From Roseomonas sp. (lineage in GTDB: Bacteria; Pseudomonadota; Alphaproteobacteria; Acetobacterales; Acetobacteraceae), in NCBI GenBank assembly GCA_020249265.1, contig JADCGA010000028.1, forward strand, positions 1 to 49,677: a DNA stretch of 49,677 nt, read 5' to 3'. Below the pieces are notes generated by a model. That model was not told the origin of the DNA. It did no database searches and worked only from the letters and a program-made list of their open reading frames with translations. The position numbers and the translations under genes are program-made. Shown piece after piece: positions 1-7,958 of the stretch (positions are counted from its first letter, which is position 1; each line of letters opens with the position of its first letter).

Positions 1-86
1 GAGGGGTGTTCCCCCTCGTGATCCATTACCATCCGCACCGCGCGGGCACGGACTTCAGGGGAAAACTTGTTCGTCGTCTTGCTCAT
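1..86 (-). mobile_element. IS3-family transposase OrfA, 5' end only (cut by window edge)
   Basis: Reading the minus strand from the ATG at 86 gives [20 protein letters not shown] followed by a DHEGEHP segment. This is the typical N-terminus of the small OrfA protein of IS3-family elements, which begins with a helix-turn-helix (Tnp_8) domain that binds the element's ends. Only 28 residues lie inside the window, so completeness of the element and of OrfB cannot be judged. The start lies 26 bases inside the terminal repeat at 112-140, the usual distance for this family. The element has taken the place where rsmI often sits upstream of yraN in proteobacteria. Confidence 0.85.
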
Positions 87-111
87 AACGGCTCCATCCT
101 ATTTGGAAGTT

Positions 112-140
112 GGAGCCTCCGACAAACCCGGAGCGGTTCA
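112..140. repeat. Terminal inverted repeat of the IS3-family element
   Basis: Read on the minus strand, this 29-base stretch starts TGAACCGCTCCGGGTTTGTC and ends in GGAGGCTCC, like the TGAACCGCCCCGGG-type ends of many IS3-family elements. It lies directly outside the OrfA start codon, so the outer tip of the IS is placed at about 140. The partner repeat and the target duplication are outside the window. Confidence 0.7.
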
Positions 141-292
141 CTCCTTACAGATTAGCTCGCTCCAGATATGGTTCAACCCTTTGGTAACTGAAAACGCTTG
201 CCTCGAATGGTTGCGTGCCTCGCGACTACATGCCGGTGTCAAACGGTTGGTTCTTTGGGGGTTAGCTGTGATATGGCTCCTTGAGTTTAATC

Positions 293-688
293 ATGCCCCG
301 CCAAACCCCACCCACCCATCGCCTGCTCCGAGGCCGGCGCGCCTACGTCGCCGGTCAGGATGCCGAAGCCCTCGCCGCCGAAGCCCTGACCGCCGAAGGC
401 TGGCTTATCCTCGCCCAAAGATGCCGCACCGAAGCCGGCGAAATCGACCTGATCGCCGAACGCGAAGGCTTGCTCGCCTTCATTGAAGTGAAAGCGCGGC
501 CCTCATTCGCCGACGCGGCTTATGCCCTAGGCCCACGCCAACGCGCCCGCCTGGTGGCGGCGGCTGAGGCTTGGCTTGCCGAACACCCCGGCCATGGCGC
601 GGCGGGCATGCGCTTTGATGTCATGCTGGTCGCCGCCGATGGCACCATCAGGCGCATTGCCGATGCCTTCAGGGCGGATGATGCCTAA
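293..688 (+). CDS. yraN: YraN/UPF0102 family endonuclease-like protein
   Basis: A 131-residue protein of the UPF0102 (YraN) family, a small conserved family with a predicted restriction-endonuclease-like fold and no firmly settled role. The family core is visible: GxxAE near the N-terminus (GQDAEALAAEAL), the GEIDLIAE motif with its acidic residues, and FIEVKAR with the E-x-K pair typical of PD-(D/E)XK folds. I chose the ATG at 293. A TTG at 281 would add four residues and neither has a strong ribosome binding site. Its stop overlaps the stop of the converging ubiG gene. In many proteobacteria rsmI precedes yraN; here an IS end lies there instead. Confidence 0.88.
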   Translation: MPRQTPPTHRLLRGRRAYVAGQDAEALAAEALTAEGWLILAQRCRTEAGEIDLIAEREGLLAFIEVKARPSFADAAYALGPRQRARLVAAAEAWLAEHPGHGAAGMRFDVMLVAADGTIRRIADAFRADDA

Positions 689-1401
689 GCGGGTTTTTCC
701 GCCATCATCAGATAATTCACCCCTGTATCGCGCGTGATGCGCCAAGTGCCCGAAAGCCCCATTTCCATCCCGGCCGCATCCGCAACCCGCAGCCCCGCGC
801 CGCGCAAGCCGGCGCCAAGCTCGGCCGGCGTCACGAACATCCGCCAATCATGCGTGCCAATGGGCAGCAGGCGCAGCAGATACTCCGCGCCAAGCTTCGC
901 CATAAGAAAGGAACGCGGCGTGCGGTTCAGTGTGGAAAGGAACACCTTCCCCCCAGGCCGCGCGGCGCGGGCCAAAGCGGCCAGGAAGGCGCTGCGTTCC
1001 GCCACATGTTCAATCACTTCCAGCGAAATCACCGCATCGTAATCACCGGCTTCAGCCAAATCCTCTGGCCCGCCCAGGCGGTAATCAATGGCAAGCCCGC
1101 CAGCCCGAGCATGGGCGCGGGCTACTTCCAGCGCTTCCGGCGCCGCATCCATGCCGGTGACGTCAGCCCCAAGCCGCGCCAGCGCCTCAGAAGCCAGCCC
1201 CGCCCCGCAGCCCACATCCAAAACCCTAAGCCCGGCAAGGTGTTGCGGGCCATGGGCGCCCGCCAGTCTTTCGGCAATCCAGCCAATCCGCACCGGGTTC
1301 ATCCGATGCAGCGGCTTCATTGGGCCATTCGGGTCCCACCAGCGCGCGGCCAGAGCGTCAAATTTGTCGATTTCCGCCTGAAGCGCCGTTGCTTCCGCCA
1401 A
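685..1401 (-). CDS. ubiG: Ubiquinone biosynthesis O-methyltransferase UbiG
   Basis: About 238 residues, the usual size for UbiG, which performs both SAM-dependent O-methylations of the ubiquinone ring. The N-terminal signature EIDKFDALAARWWDPNGPMKPLH is followed by the class I methyltransferase motif VLDVGCGAGL, then VISLEVIEHV, FLSTLNRT and a C-terminal WRITRDTGVNYLMMAEKPA-like end, all typical of UbiG. No ATG suits the N-terminus. A TTG at 1401, preceded by GAAAGGG seven bases upstream, gives MAEATALQAEIDKF and is the most likely start. The reading frame stays open far upstream through antisense lysC, which is coincidental. The gene faces yraN tail to tail. Confidence 0.92.
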   Translation of the reverse strand: MAEATALQAEIDKFDALAARWWDPNGPMKPLHRMNPVRIGWIAERLAGAHGPQHLAGLRVLDVGCGAGLASEALARLGADVTGMDAAPEALEVARAHARAGGLAIDYRLGGPEDLAEAGDYDAVISLEVIEHVAERSAFLAALARAARPGGKVFLSTLNRTPRSFLMAKLGAEYLLRLLPIGTHDWRMFVTPAELGAGLRGAGLRVADAAGMEMGLSGTWRITRDTGVNYLMMAEKPA

Positions 1402-1536
1402 GATGATGCCCTTTCTAGCCCTGATCCGCTGTGATGGGTTGCGCGCAACCCAGCCCCCCGGTATCTGTCCCGCCCCGCGCGCCGGCGCAACCGCCGGTCC
1501 TTCCTTTTTCGCCCCGCCCAGGGAAAATAGCCTTCT

Positions 1537-2760
1537 ATGGCCCGTATTGTCATGAAATTCGGCGGCACCTCGGTCGCTGATCTGGATCGTATCCGCAATG
1601 TCGCCGCCCGCGTGAAGCGAGAGGTGGATGCCGGCCATCAGGTGGCTGTCGTGGTCTCCGCCATGTCGGGTGTGACGAATCAACTCGTCAAATGGTGCCA
1701 GGAACTCTCGGCGCTGCATGATGCGCGCGAATATGACACGGTGGTTGCCACTGGGGAGCAAGTGACAACCGGCCTGACCGCCATTGCGCTGCAAGCGATT
1801 GGCGTTGATGCGCGGTCCTGGCAGGGCTGGCAGGTGCCGATCATCACGGACCAGGCGCATGGCAAGGCCCGCGTTGAATCCATTGATGGCGCCGCGCTGA
1901 TTGAACGCATGCAGCAAGGCCAGGTGCCGGTGGTGGCCGGCTTTCAGGGCATTGACCCGAAGCGCAACCGCATCACCACGCTTGGCCGCGGCGGGTCTGA
2001 TCTTTCGGCTGTGGCCATCGCCGCCGCCGTGAAGGCGGATCGCTGCGATATCTATACCGATGTGGATGGCATCTATACGACCGACCCGCGGATTGTGCCA
2101 CGCGCGCGCAAGCTTGAGCAGATTTCCTATGAGGAGATGCTTGAACTCGCTTCCGTAGGCGCCAAGGTTTTGCAGACCCGTTCGGTTGAACTGGCGATGA
2201 AGCAGCGTGTGCGCGTGCAGGTGGTGTCCAGCTTTGAAGACAAGCCAGGCTCGCTCGTGGTTGATGAGGATGAAATCGTGGAACAGCCCGTCGTTTCCGG
2301 CATCGCCTATTCGCGCGATGACGCCAAGATAACGCTCCGCCGTGTGCCGGATAGGCCCGGTGTGGCCGCCGCCGTTTTTGGCGCGCTCGCGAAGGCCAAT
2401 GTGAATGTGGATATGATCGTGCAGAATATCGGCGCCGATGGCAGCACGGATATGACATTTACCATCGGCAAGGTGGATCTGCCGCGCGCGCAGGATGTGC
2501 TGGAAAAGGCCCGCGCTGATCTTGGCTATGAAGCGCTGCTGGCTGACCCGGATGTGACGAAAATCAGCGTGGTCGGCATTGGCATGCGGAGCCACGCTGG
2601 CGTCGCCACCACCATGTTCAAGGCGCTGTCGGAAAAAGGCATCAATATCCAGGTGATCTCCACCAGCGAAATCAAGGTCAGTGTGCTTGTCAGCGCCGAT
2701 TACACCGAACTTGCCGTGCGCGCCCTGCACACCGCCTATGGTCTGGATGCGCCAGCATGA
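1537..2760 (+). CDS. lysC: Aspartate kinase
   Basis: A 407-residue aspartokinase that phosphorylates L-aspartate with ATP, the first step toward lysine, threonine, methionine and diaminopimelate. The N-terminal kinase domain shows KFGGTSV at residues 7-13, VVSAMSGVTNQL and DVDGIYTTDPR. The C-terminal third carries the two ACT regulatory domains (PGVAAAVFGALAKANVNVDMIVQN and SHAGVATTMFKALSEKGINIQVISTSEIK) that usually mediate feedback inhibition by lysine or threonine. Length and domain order match the alpha/beta-type bacterial LysC. The stop overlaps the start of the next gene (ATGA at 2757), so translation is probably coupled. An aspartate-semialdehyde-dehydrogenase homologue at 21526 lacks the residues needed for the next pathway step. 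Confidence 0.97.
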   Translation: MARIVMKFGGTSVADLDRIRNVAARVKREVDAGHQVAVVVSAMSGVTNQLVKWCQELSALHDAREYDTVVATGEQVTTGLTAIALQAIGVDARSWQGWQVPIITDQAHGKARVESIDGAALIERMQQGQVPVVAGFQGIDPKRNRITTLGRGGSDLSAVAIAAAVKADRCDIYTDVDGIYTTDPRIVPRARKLEQISYEEMLELASVGAKVLQTRSVELAMKQRVRVQVVSSFEDKPGSLVVDEDEIVEQPVVSGIAYSRDDAKITLRRVPDRPGVAAAVFGALAKANVNVDMIVQNIGADGSTDMTFTIGKVDLPRAQDVLEKARADLGYEALLADPDVTKISVVGIGMRSHAGVATTMFKALSEKGINIQVISTSEIKVSVLVSADYTELAVRALHTAYGLDAPA

Positions 2761-3797
2761 GCGATGACAAGACCAAGGCCCTGGCGCAGCTTGATCGGCT
2801 GATGGCGCGTGGCGCGGCGTTTTTCGGCACGCATTATGCCATCATGGGCGGCGCCATGTCCTGGGTCAGTGAACGGCATTTGGTCTCCGCCCTTTCGAAT
2901 GCGGGCGCCTTTGGCGTGATTGCCTGCGGCGCGATGGAACCGCCGCGTCTGGCTGAGGAAATCGCGGGTACGCAGGCGCTGACAAGCAAGCCCTTCGGCG
3001 TCAATCTGATTACCATGCATCCCAGGCTGGATCAGCTGGTGGATACCTGCCTGGCGGCGCGCGTTTCTCACATTGTTTTCGCGGGTGGCATTCCACCTGG
3101 CACCGCGATCAAGAAGGCCAAGGATGGCGGGGCGAAGGTGGTGTGCTTTGCGCCGGCCCTCGCCCTTGCCAAGCGCCTGATCCGCGCGGGGGCCGATGCG
3201 CTGGTGATTGAAGGCAGTGAAGCAGGCGGGCATATCGGCCCGGTTTCACTGACCGTGCTGGCGCAAGAAATCCTGCCCCATATCCGCGACGTGCCGGTGT
3301 TTGTCGCCGGCGGGATTGGGCGGGGCGAGGCGATCCTTTCCTATCTTGAGATGGGGGCTGCCGGCGTGCAGCTTGGCACACGCTTTGTGTGTGCTCGGGA
3401 ATCCATCGCGCATCCCAATTTCAAGCAGGCCTTCATCCGCGGCAATGCGCGCGATGCCATGCCGACCATCCAATTGGATGAGAGTTTCCCGGTGATCCCG
3501 GTGCGCGCGCTACAGAATGAAGGCACCAAGCGCTTCCTGGAACATCAGGCCGCCACCATTCGCCGCTTCCAATCCGGTGAACTGACCAAGGAAGCCGCGC
3601 AACTTGATATCGAGCATTTCTGGGCCGGGGCGCTCAGGCGTGCGGTGATGGATGGCGATGTCGAAAATGGCTCCCTCATGGCTGGGCAATCGGTTGGCAT
3701 GGTGACGCAGGAACAGACTGCCGCCGAAATCATCGCCGAATTGCGCGATCAGGCGGCACAGGCGATGCTAGCGCGCTCAACCGCCGCCGCCGCGTGA
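2757..3797 (+). CDS. Nitronate monooxygenase / 2-nitropropane dioxygenase-like FMN protein
   Basis: A 346-residue TIM-barrel flavoprotein of the nitronate monooxygenase family. Family features are the N-terminal GTHYAIMGGAMSWVSE strand, the phosphate-binding segments FVAGGIGRGEAILSYLEMGAAGVQLGTRFVC, and EGSEAGGHIGP with the conserved His of the active site. The family oxidises alkyl nitronates, but some members serve as enoyl reductases or detoxifying enzymes, so the true substrate is open. It overlaps lysC by four bases and is therefore in the same transcript, although no metabolic link is obvious. The C-terminal helix is longer than in short-chain members. Confidence 0.85.
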   Translation: MSDDKTKALAQLDRLMARGAAFFGTHYAIMGGAMSWVSERHLVSALSNAGAFGVIACGAMEPPRLAEEIAGTQALTSKPFGVNLITMHPRLDQLVDTCLAARVSHIVFAGGIPPGTAIKKAKDGGAKVVCFAPALALAKRLIRAGADALVIEGSEAGGHIGPVSLTVLAQEILPHIRDVPVFVAGGIGRGEAILSYLEMGAAGVQLGTRFVCARESIAHPNFKQAFIRGNARDAMPTIQLDESFPVIPVRALQNEGTKRFLEHQAATIRRFQSGELTKEAAQLDIEHFWAGALRRAVMDGDVENGSLMAGQSVGMVTQEQTAAEIIAELRDQAAQAMLARSTAAAA

Positions 3798-3849
3798 TTG
3801 CCCAAGGCCCACCATCCGGCTAGATGCGGATTGATCCGCTGGAACTCCC

Positions 3850-4770
3850 ATGAAGCGCTCTGCCCGAACCGATAACTCGCCCCAGGAAGCCGCCCGCGTT
3901 GGTGAAGAACTGCGCGAGGCGCGGAATGCGCTTGGCGTAAGCCTCGAGGACGCGGCGACCCAGCTTCGCATCAATAAGCGCTATTTGCAGGCGCTTGAGG
4001 AAGGGCGGGTCAAGGACCTACCCGGTGCGGCCTATGCCGTTGGTTTCGTCAGGTCCTATGCGACCGCGCTCGGGCTTGATCCGGATGAGGCGGTGCGCCG
4101 CTTCCGGGACGTCTCGGGCACGGCGGTGACGAAATCAGGTGAGCTTGTTTTCCCCGAACCGGTGCCCCGGCGCGGCATCCCGACCGGGGTTCTGGCGGCG
4201 CTTGGCCTGGCACTCGCCATGGGCGGCTATATCGCCTGGTACCAATGGAGCGGGCGTGGTGAGCGTGTGGTGGATGCCGTGCCCCCGCTGCCGCCCAGGC
4301 TAGAACGCGCCGTGGATGCCGTGGCAGGGCGCGAAACTCCCGCCGCCCCAGTCGCCGAAACCCCCGCGCTTCCGCCACCGGCTCCGCCTCTGTCTCCGCC
4401 GCCGGCGGTCGCCCCCCGCCCGACCCCGCCGATTGATCCAGACAAGCCGCGCGTGGTGATCCGCGCCAAGGGCGAAAGCTGGGTGCAAATCCGCGACAAT
4501 GCCGCCAATCGCGTGATCACGGACCGTGTGCTCCGCGCCGGCGAAACTATTGAAATCCCTAATCGCCCAGGGTTCGTGCTGACCACCGGCAGGGCGGAAA
4601 GCCTGGATATTCTGCTGGATGGGCGGGAGGTGGATCCCTTTGGTGGCCCCGGCGTCAGGCGCAACATTGCCCTTGAGCCGGACCAGCTGAGTACCCTGTC
4701 GGCGCCGGCCCAGTCTCCGCGCCCGCCCACTGTTGCAACCCCTGCGCCAGCCATCTCAAGCCGCCCCTGA
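3850..4770 (+). CDS. RodZ-like protein: HTH domain, one membrane span, DUF4115
   Basis: A 306-residue bitopic protein. Residues about 15-85 form a Xre-type helix-turn-helix (HTH_25: GEELREARNALGVSLEDAATQL and RYLQALEEGRVKDLPGAAYAVGFVRSYA). One membrane span lies at about 115-135. A proline/alanine-rich periplasmic linker follows, then a DUF4115 domain at about 200-275. This is the architecture of RodZ, which links the MreB cytoskeleton to the envelope, although alphaproteobacterial members vary. The gene sits directly upstream of ispG, the classical rodZ-ispG neighbourhood, which supports the call. The C-terminal 30 residues are low-complexity Pro/Ala/Ser. Confidence 0.85.
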   Translation: MKRSARTDNSPQEAARVGEELREARNALGVSLEDAATQLRINKRYLQALEEGRVKDLPGAAYAVGFVRSYATALGLDPDEAVRRFRDVSGTAVTKSGELVFPEPVPRRGIPTGVLAALGLALAMGGYIAWYQWSGRGERVVDAVPPLPPRLERAVDAVAGRETPAAPVAETPALPPPAPPLSPPPAVAPRPTPPIDPDKPRVVIRAKGESWVQIRDNAANRVITDRVLRAGETIEIPNRPGFVLTTGRAESLDILLDGREVDPFGGPGVRRNIALEPDQLSTLSAPAQSPRPPTVATPAPAISSRP

Positions 4771-4853
4771 AGCGCCCGGCGCGTTTCAAGGCTTTCAGCG
4801 CGGCGAAAGCCCCGGCATAATCGCCGGACAAAACCAAGCTTGGGGTCCGTCGC

Positions 4854-5963
4854 ATGTCCTATCGTCCCTATCAGAAGATCGAACGTCGCAAATCGCGGCT
4901 GATCCATGTCGGGCGCGTGCCGGTGGGCGGCGATTCGCCGATTTCCGTACAAACCATGACTAATACGCCCACCGAAGATGCGGCGGCGACGATTGCGCAA
5001 ATCCGCCGCAGCGAATTGGCGGGCGTGGATATTGTGCGCGTGTCCTGCCCGACCGAGGAAGCGACTGCGGCGCTGGCCGAGATTGTGCGCGAAGTGAATG
5101 TGCCGATCGTGGCCGATATTCATTTCCACTACCGCCGCGCCATTGAAGCGGCGCAGGCGGGGGCGGCGTGCCTTCGCATCAACCCCGGCAATATCGGTTC
5201 CAAGGAACGCGTGAAGGAAGTGATCAAGGCAGCGCGCGATCATGGCTGTTCCATCCGCATCGGCGTGAATGCCGGCAGCCTTGAAAAGCATTTGCTGGAA
5301 AAATATGGCGAACCCAACCCGGAAGCGCTGGTGGAAAGCGCGCTTTGGCATGCGGATCATTTGCTGCAAGAAGATTTCCACGAATTCAAGATCAGCGTGA
5401 AGGCTTCCGATGTATTCCTGGCCGTTGCTGCCTATCAGCAATTGGCGGAAGCCTGCGATCACCCCTTGCATATCGGCATTACGGAAGCGGGCGGCAAACG
5501 CACCGGCACGGTTAAATCCGCCATCGGCCTTGGGTCTCTGCTATGGGCTGGCATTGGCGATACTTTGCGCGTTTCTCTTTCTGCCGAGCCGGAGGAAGAG
5601 GTCTCGGTTGGTTGGGAACTGTTGAAATCGCTGCATCTGCGCCATCGCGGCGTGAAGGTGATTTCCTGCCCAAGCTGCGCGCGGCAGGGGTTTGATGTGA
5701 TCCGCACGGTGGAAAAGCTGGAAGATCGCCTTTCGCATATTGTGGAGCCGATCAGCCTTTCCATCATCGGCTGCGTGGTGAATGGCCCTGGTGAGGCGCT
5801 GATGACCGATATCGGCCTGACCGGCGGCGGGGCGGGGACTCACATGGTCTATAGCGCCGGCAAGACGGACCACACGATCCGGTCTGAGGAAATGGTGGAT
5901 CATATTGTGGGCCTGGTGGAAGCCAAGGCGGCGGCGCTGCGCATGGCGAAGGCGGCGGAATAA
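4854..5963 (+). CDS. ispG: 4-hydroxy-3-methylbut-2-enyl diphosphate synthase IspG
   Basis: A 369-residue protein of the IspG (GcpE) family, which reductively converts MEcPP to HMBPP in the non-mevalonate isoprenoid pathway. The N-terminal TIM barrel starts with [20 protein letters not shown]. The C-terminal iron-sulfur domain shows the three cluster cysteines Cys272 and Cys275 ([11 protein letters not shown]) and Cys307 (GCVVNGPGE), with Glu314 as the fourth ligand. Length fits the two-domain bacterial form. It follows the rodZ-like gene by 83 bases and precedes the mntA-like gene by six bases. Confidence 0.96.
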   Translation: MSYRPYQKIERRKSRLIHVGRVPVGGDSPISVQTMTNTPTEDAAATIAQIRRSELAGVDIVRVSCPTEEATAALAEIVREVNVPIVADIHFHYRRAIEAAQAGAACLRINPGNIGSKERVKEVIKAARDHGCSIRIGVNAGSLEKHLLEKYGEPNPEALVESALWHADHLLQEDFHEFKISVKASDVFLAVAAYQQLAEACDHPLHIGITEAGGKRTGTVKSAIGLGSLLWAGIGDTLRVSLSAEPEEEVSVGWELLKSLHLRHRGVKVISCPSCARQGFDVIRTVEKLEDRLSHIVEPISLSIIGCVVNGPGEALMTDIGLTGGGAGTHMVYSAGKTDHTIRSEEMVDHIVGLVEAKAAALRMAKAAE

Positions 5964-5969
5964 GGCGCC

Positions 5970-6287
5970 ATGCACGCCGAAATCCTGCGCCATCGGGAAA
6001 CGCTCGCGGCCTTGTGCCGCCGGCATGGCGTGGCGCGGCTTGATGTATTTGGCTCTGCAGCGCGCGGCGCGGATTTCGACCCTGCGCGCAGCGACGTGGA
6101 TTTGCTGGTAGAATTTGCGCCGACCACGCCGCGCAGCTTCGCCAGCCTTTTGGCCTTTGAGGAAGAAGCTGCCCAGGCGTTGGCGCGACCTGTTGAGGTG
6201 GTGGAGCGCCGTGCCATTGAAGAAAGCGAAAACTACATCCGGTGCCGGTGCATCCTGGCGGAAGCGGAAGCTTTGTTCGGCACATGA
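5970..6287 (+). CDS. MntA-type minimal nucleotidyltransferase (antitoxin of a broken MntA-HepT pair)
   Basis: A 105-residue nucleotidyltransferase-fold protein. The motif Gly28-Ser29-x-x-Arg32-Gly33 and the metal-binding pair in Ser41-Asp42-Val43-Asp44-Leu-Leu-Val-Glu-Phe are intact, followed by a typical C-terminal helix with VEVVERRAIEE. Proteins of this type (MntA) are antitoxins that AMPylate and neutralise the HEPN ribonuclease HepT; that is family knowledge. The stop overlaps the start of the downstream hepT relic (ATGA at 6284), the normal arrangement for the pair. Since the toxin gene is broken, this is probably an orphan antitoxin. It follows ispG by six bases. Confidence 0.85.
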   Translation: MHAEILRHRETLAALCRRHGVARLDVFGSAARGADFDPARSDVDLLVEFAPTTPRSFASLLAFEEEAAQALARPVEVVERRAIEESENYIRCRCILAEAEALFGT

Positions 6288-6505
6288 GCTTACCGCCGGC
6301 AGAACGAGACGCTGCGCTGCTTCTTGATATGCAGACCTAGGAAGGCCTCGAGGCCGATTTTTTGGGCACCATGGATGAGGCGGTCTTTCGGGCTCGCAAG
6401 CTGCACTAGGCGGCAGTAACGCGCTGCATCGCGGTGGTTGGTGGGGCCGTGGGCCGGCTTTCGCGGGCGCTGCGGGGTGAACACCAGAATACCCCTTGGG
6501 CACAA
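6284..6505 (+). pseudogene. HepT-like HEPN toxin relic, two amber stops, C-terminus lost
   Basis: The ATG at 6284 opens MSLPPAERDAALLLDMQT and then hits TAG at 6338. The same frame continues as EGLEADFLGTMDEAVFRARKLH, a second TAG at 6407, then AAVTRCIAVVGGAVGRLSRALRG and EHQNTPWAQ, ending near 6505. Without the stops this follows the HepT/DUF86 pattern (ERDxxLLLDM, EGLDEAxF, LHQxAVxRxLxxxGEAAxRLS, PEIPW). The second TAG stands where family members commonly have Gln (CAG), so one C-to-T change would explain it. The part that should carry the catalytic RX4-6H motif is missing, replaced by unrelated sequence before the ArsR gene. The toxin is therefore dead twice over. Confidence 0.78.
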
Positions 6506-6533
6506 AATACTGTTACGCCCACCTGTTCCTGGC

Positions 6534-7205
6534 CTATGCAAAGGCGTTTCTGAACGCCGACCGGCCACTCGACGTAACGATAAGGGTTCTTCCCTCGCCG
6601 CGCTTGATCCATCCTAATGCAATGGAGCGCTCAAGGATCGCTGCGCCAAGACCGCCAGCCAGATGATGGCGGCGCTCGCTCCAGTCGAGGCAGTGGAGAC
6701 AAAGGGGACGGCGTTTACGCTCCAGCGCGTCGAGGTCGATGCCAATCCCGCTGAAGGCGTTACGGCCCTTGTCGGTCAGGCAAGGTGTTTCACCCGGAGA
6801 TAGAAGATCGGTTTCGAAGAGGCGAGATAGCAGCGCGACGCCTTGCTCGCCTGCCAGGTGATCGTAACATAAGCGCGCTTCGCGCATTGCCTCGTCGCGC
6901 GGGCCGGTTCGGACCCGCACGGCGCCGGATCGCTGCGCGAGACCCATCAGCTTCTCCAGCACCTCGGCGACGTCCCCGCTGTGCAGACGGTAGTAGCGGT
7001 GCCGTCCCTGTTTCTCGACCGCCACCAGAGCGGCGTCAGCAAGTTTCGCAAGATGCCCGCTTGTCGTCTGAAGCGTGACGCCGGCGACCTCGGCGAGTTC
7101 GCTCGCGGTCAGGGCGCGGCCGCCCATAAGCGCGGTGAGGATATTCGCGCGGGCAGGATCGCCGATCAGCGCGGCGACGGAGGCGATGACGGGGCCGTCT
7201 TTCAT
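6534..7205 (-). CDS. ArsR-family winged-helix transcriptional regulator
   Basis: A 223-residue regulator. Residues 5-85 are a winged-helix domain of ArsR type (GDPARANILTALMGGRALTASELAEVAGVTLQTTSGHLAKL, with a wing in GRHRYYRL). The C-terminal extension with a DxLERKRRPLCLHCLDWSERRHHLAG segment is characteristic of a long ArsR subgroup that usually sits beside small oxidoreductase or monooxygenase genes. No classical ELCVC metal site is seen, so a metal is not the obvious ligand. It is divergent from the two small genes at 7282 and 7608, and the 76-base gap between them probably holds the shared, autoregulated promoter. Confidence 0.88.
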   Translation of the reverse strand: MKDGPVIASVAALIGDPARANILTALMGGRALTASELAEVAGVTLQTTSGHLAKLADAALVAVEKQGRHRYYRLHSGDVAEVLEKLMGLAQRSGAVRVRTGPRDEAMREARLCYDHLAGEQGVALLSRLFETDLLSPGETPCLTDKGRNAFSGIGIDLDALERKRRPLCLHCLDWSERRHHLAGGLGAAILERSIALGWIKRGEGRTLIVTSSGRSAFRNAFA

Positions 7206-7281
7206 AGTTCGATGATAACCGAACCATCCGCGCGATAAAAGGCCCTATGGTGCGTTAGTCAACGAAAATATGGAGACTGAT

Positions 7282-7611
7282 ATGATCACCTGCTTCATTC
7301 GATATGAGATCGACCCTTTCAAGCGCGACGCCTTCGAGGCCTATGCGAAGAATTGGGGCGACGCGATCCCGAGGTGCGGCGCCGATCTGATCGGTTATTT
7401 CGCGCCCCATGAGGGCTCGGCGACCGTTGCCTACGGGGTCTATAACATCACCAGCCTGGCCGACTACGAGGCCTATCGACAGCGCTTGGCGGCTGATCCG
7501 GCGGGGCGATCGAATTACGAGTTCGCCAAGCGCGAGCAGTTTATCCGGAAGGAAGATCGCATATTTCTCAAGCTGGCGTCGACGCCCCATGCGGCTCTGG
7601 TGCGACCGTGA
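7282..7611 (+). CDS. NIPSNAP-family ferredoxin-like-fold protein
   Basis: A 109-residue dimeric alpha+beta barrel protein of the NIPSNAP family (ITCFIRYEIDPFKRDAFEAYAKNWGDAIPRCGADLIGYFAPHEG, then YNITSLADYEAYRQRL). Members act as small ligand-binding or monooxygenase-like proteins of mostly unknown substrate. The ATG at 7282 has GGAG six bases upstream and is preferred over an in-frame ATG at 7270. It overlaps the next gene (GTGA at 7608) and is transcribed away from the ArsR regulator, which probably controls it. Confidence 0.8.
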   Translation: MITCFIRYEIDPFKRDAFEAYAKNWGDAIPRCGADLIGYFAPHEGSATVAYGVYNITSLADYEAYRQRLAADPAGRSNYEFAKREQFIRKEDRIFLKLASTPHAALVRP

Positions 7612-7958
7612 TCGCGGTGATCTTCGAAGTCTGGCCCGCCGAAAATGGCGGGCGGGAGGCCTATCTGGATCTCGCGGCCAAACTGAAGGCGGATCTCGAA
7701 AGGATCGACGGGTTCATCTCCGTGGAGCGGTTCGAGAGCATCTTCGAGCCGGGGAAGCTGCTCTCGCTCTCGTTTTTCCGGGACGACGAGGCCGTTTCCG
7801 CGTGGCGGAACAGACCGGGCCACAGGGCTACGCAGGCGAAGGGACGGGGCGGCGTTTTCAGCGATTATCGTCTAAGAATCGCTTCGGTGGTGCGCGACTA
7901 TGGAATGTCGGATCGAGATGAAGCGCCGGCGGACAGCCGAGCGATCCATGGCGTTTAA
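7608..7958 (+). CDS. Antibiotic biosynthesis monooxygenase (ABM) domain protein
   Basis: A 116-residue single-domain protein of the ABM superfamily: VIFEVWPAENGGREAYLDLAAKLK, IDGFISVERFESIFEPGKLLSLSFF and AVSAWRNRPGHRATQAKGRG. The conserved W-R-x-x-x-x-H-x-x-x-Q pattern is clear. The family includes cofactor-free quinol monooxygenases and heme-degrading enzymes; which this is cannot be told. The start is a GTG overlapping the stop of the NIPSNAP gene. The two small proteins plus ArsR form a set often seen together in proteobacterial accessory regions. The last 15 residues (RDEAPADSRAIHGV) look added, and its stop overlaps the stop of the DUF2285 remnant on the other strand. Confidence 0.82.
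   Translation: MIAVIFEVWPAENGGREAYLDLAAKLKADLERIDGFISVERFESIFEPGKLLSLSFFRDDEAVSAWRNRPGHRATQAKGRGGVFSDYRLRIASVVRDYGMSDRDEAPADSRAIHGV

Noticed and set aside
685-2730. A 681-codon minus-strand open frame covering ubiG and all of lysC antisense
   Set aside because: Only its last 238 codons look like a protein (UbiG). The rest is the mirror of GC-rich lysC codons and His/Gly/Arg-rich noise.
4227-5471. Long minus-strand open frame opposite the rodZ-like gene and ispG
   Set aside because: It mirrors two well-recognised genes, and its composition is typical of antisense frames in GC-rich DNA.
6290-6612. Minus-strand frames over the hepT relic as a transposase fragment
   Set aside because: No transposase motif is visible, whereas the plus-strand frame reads as HepT across two stops.
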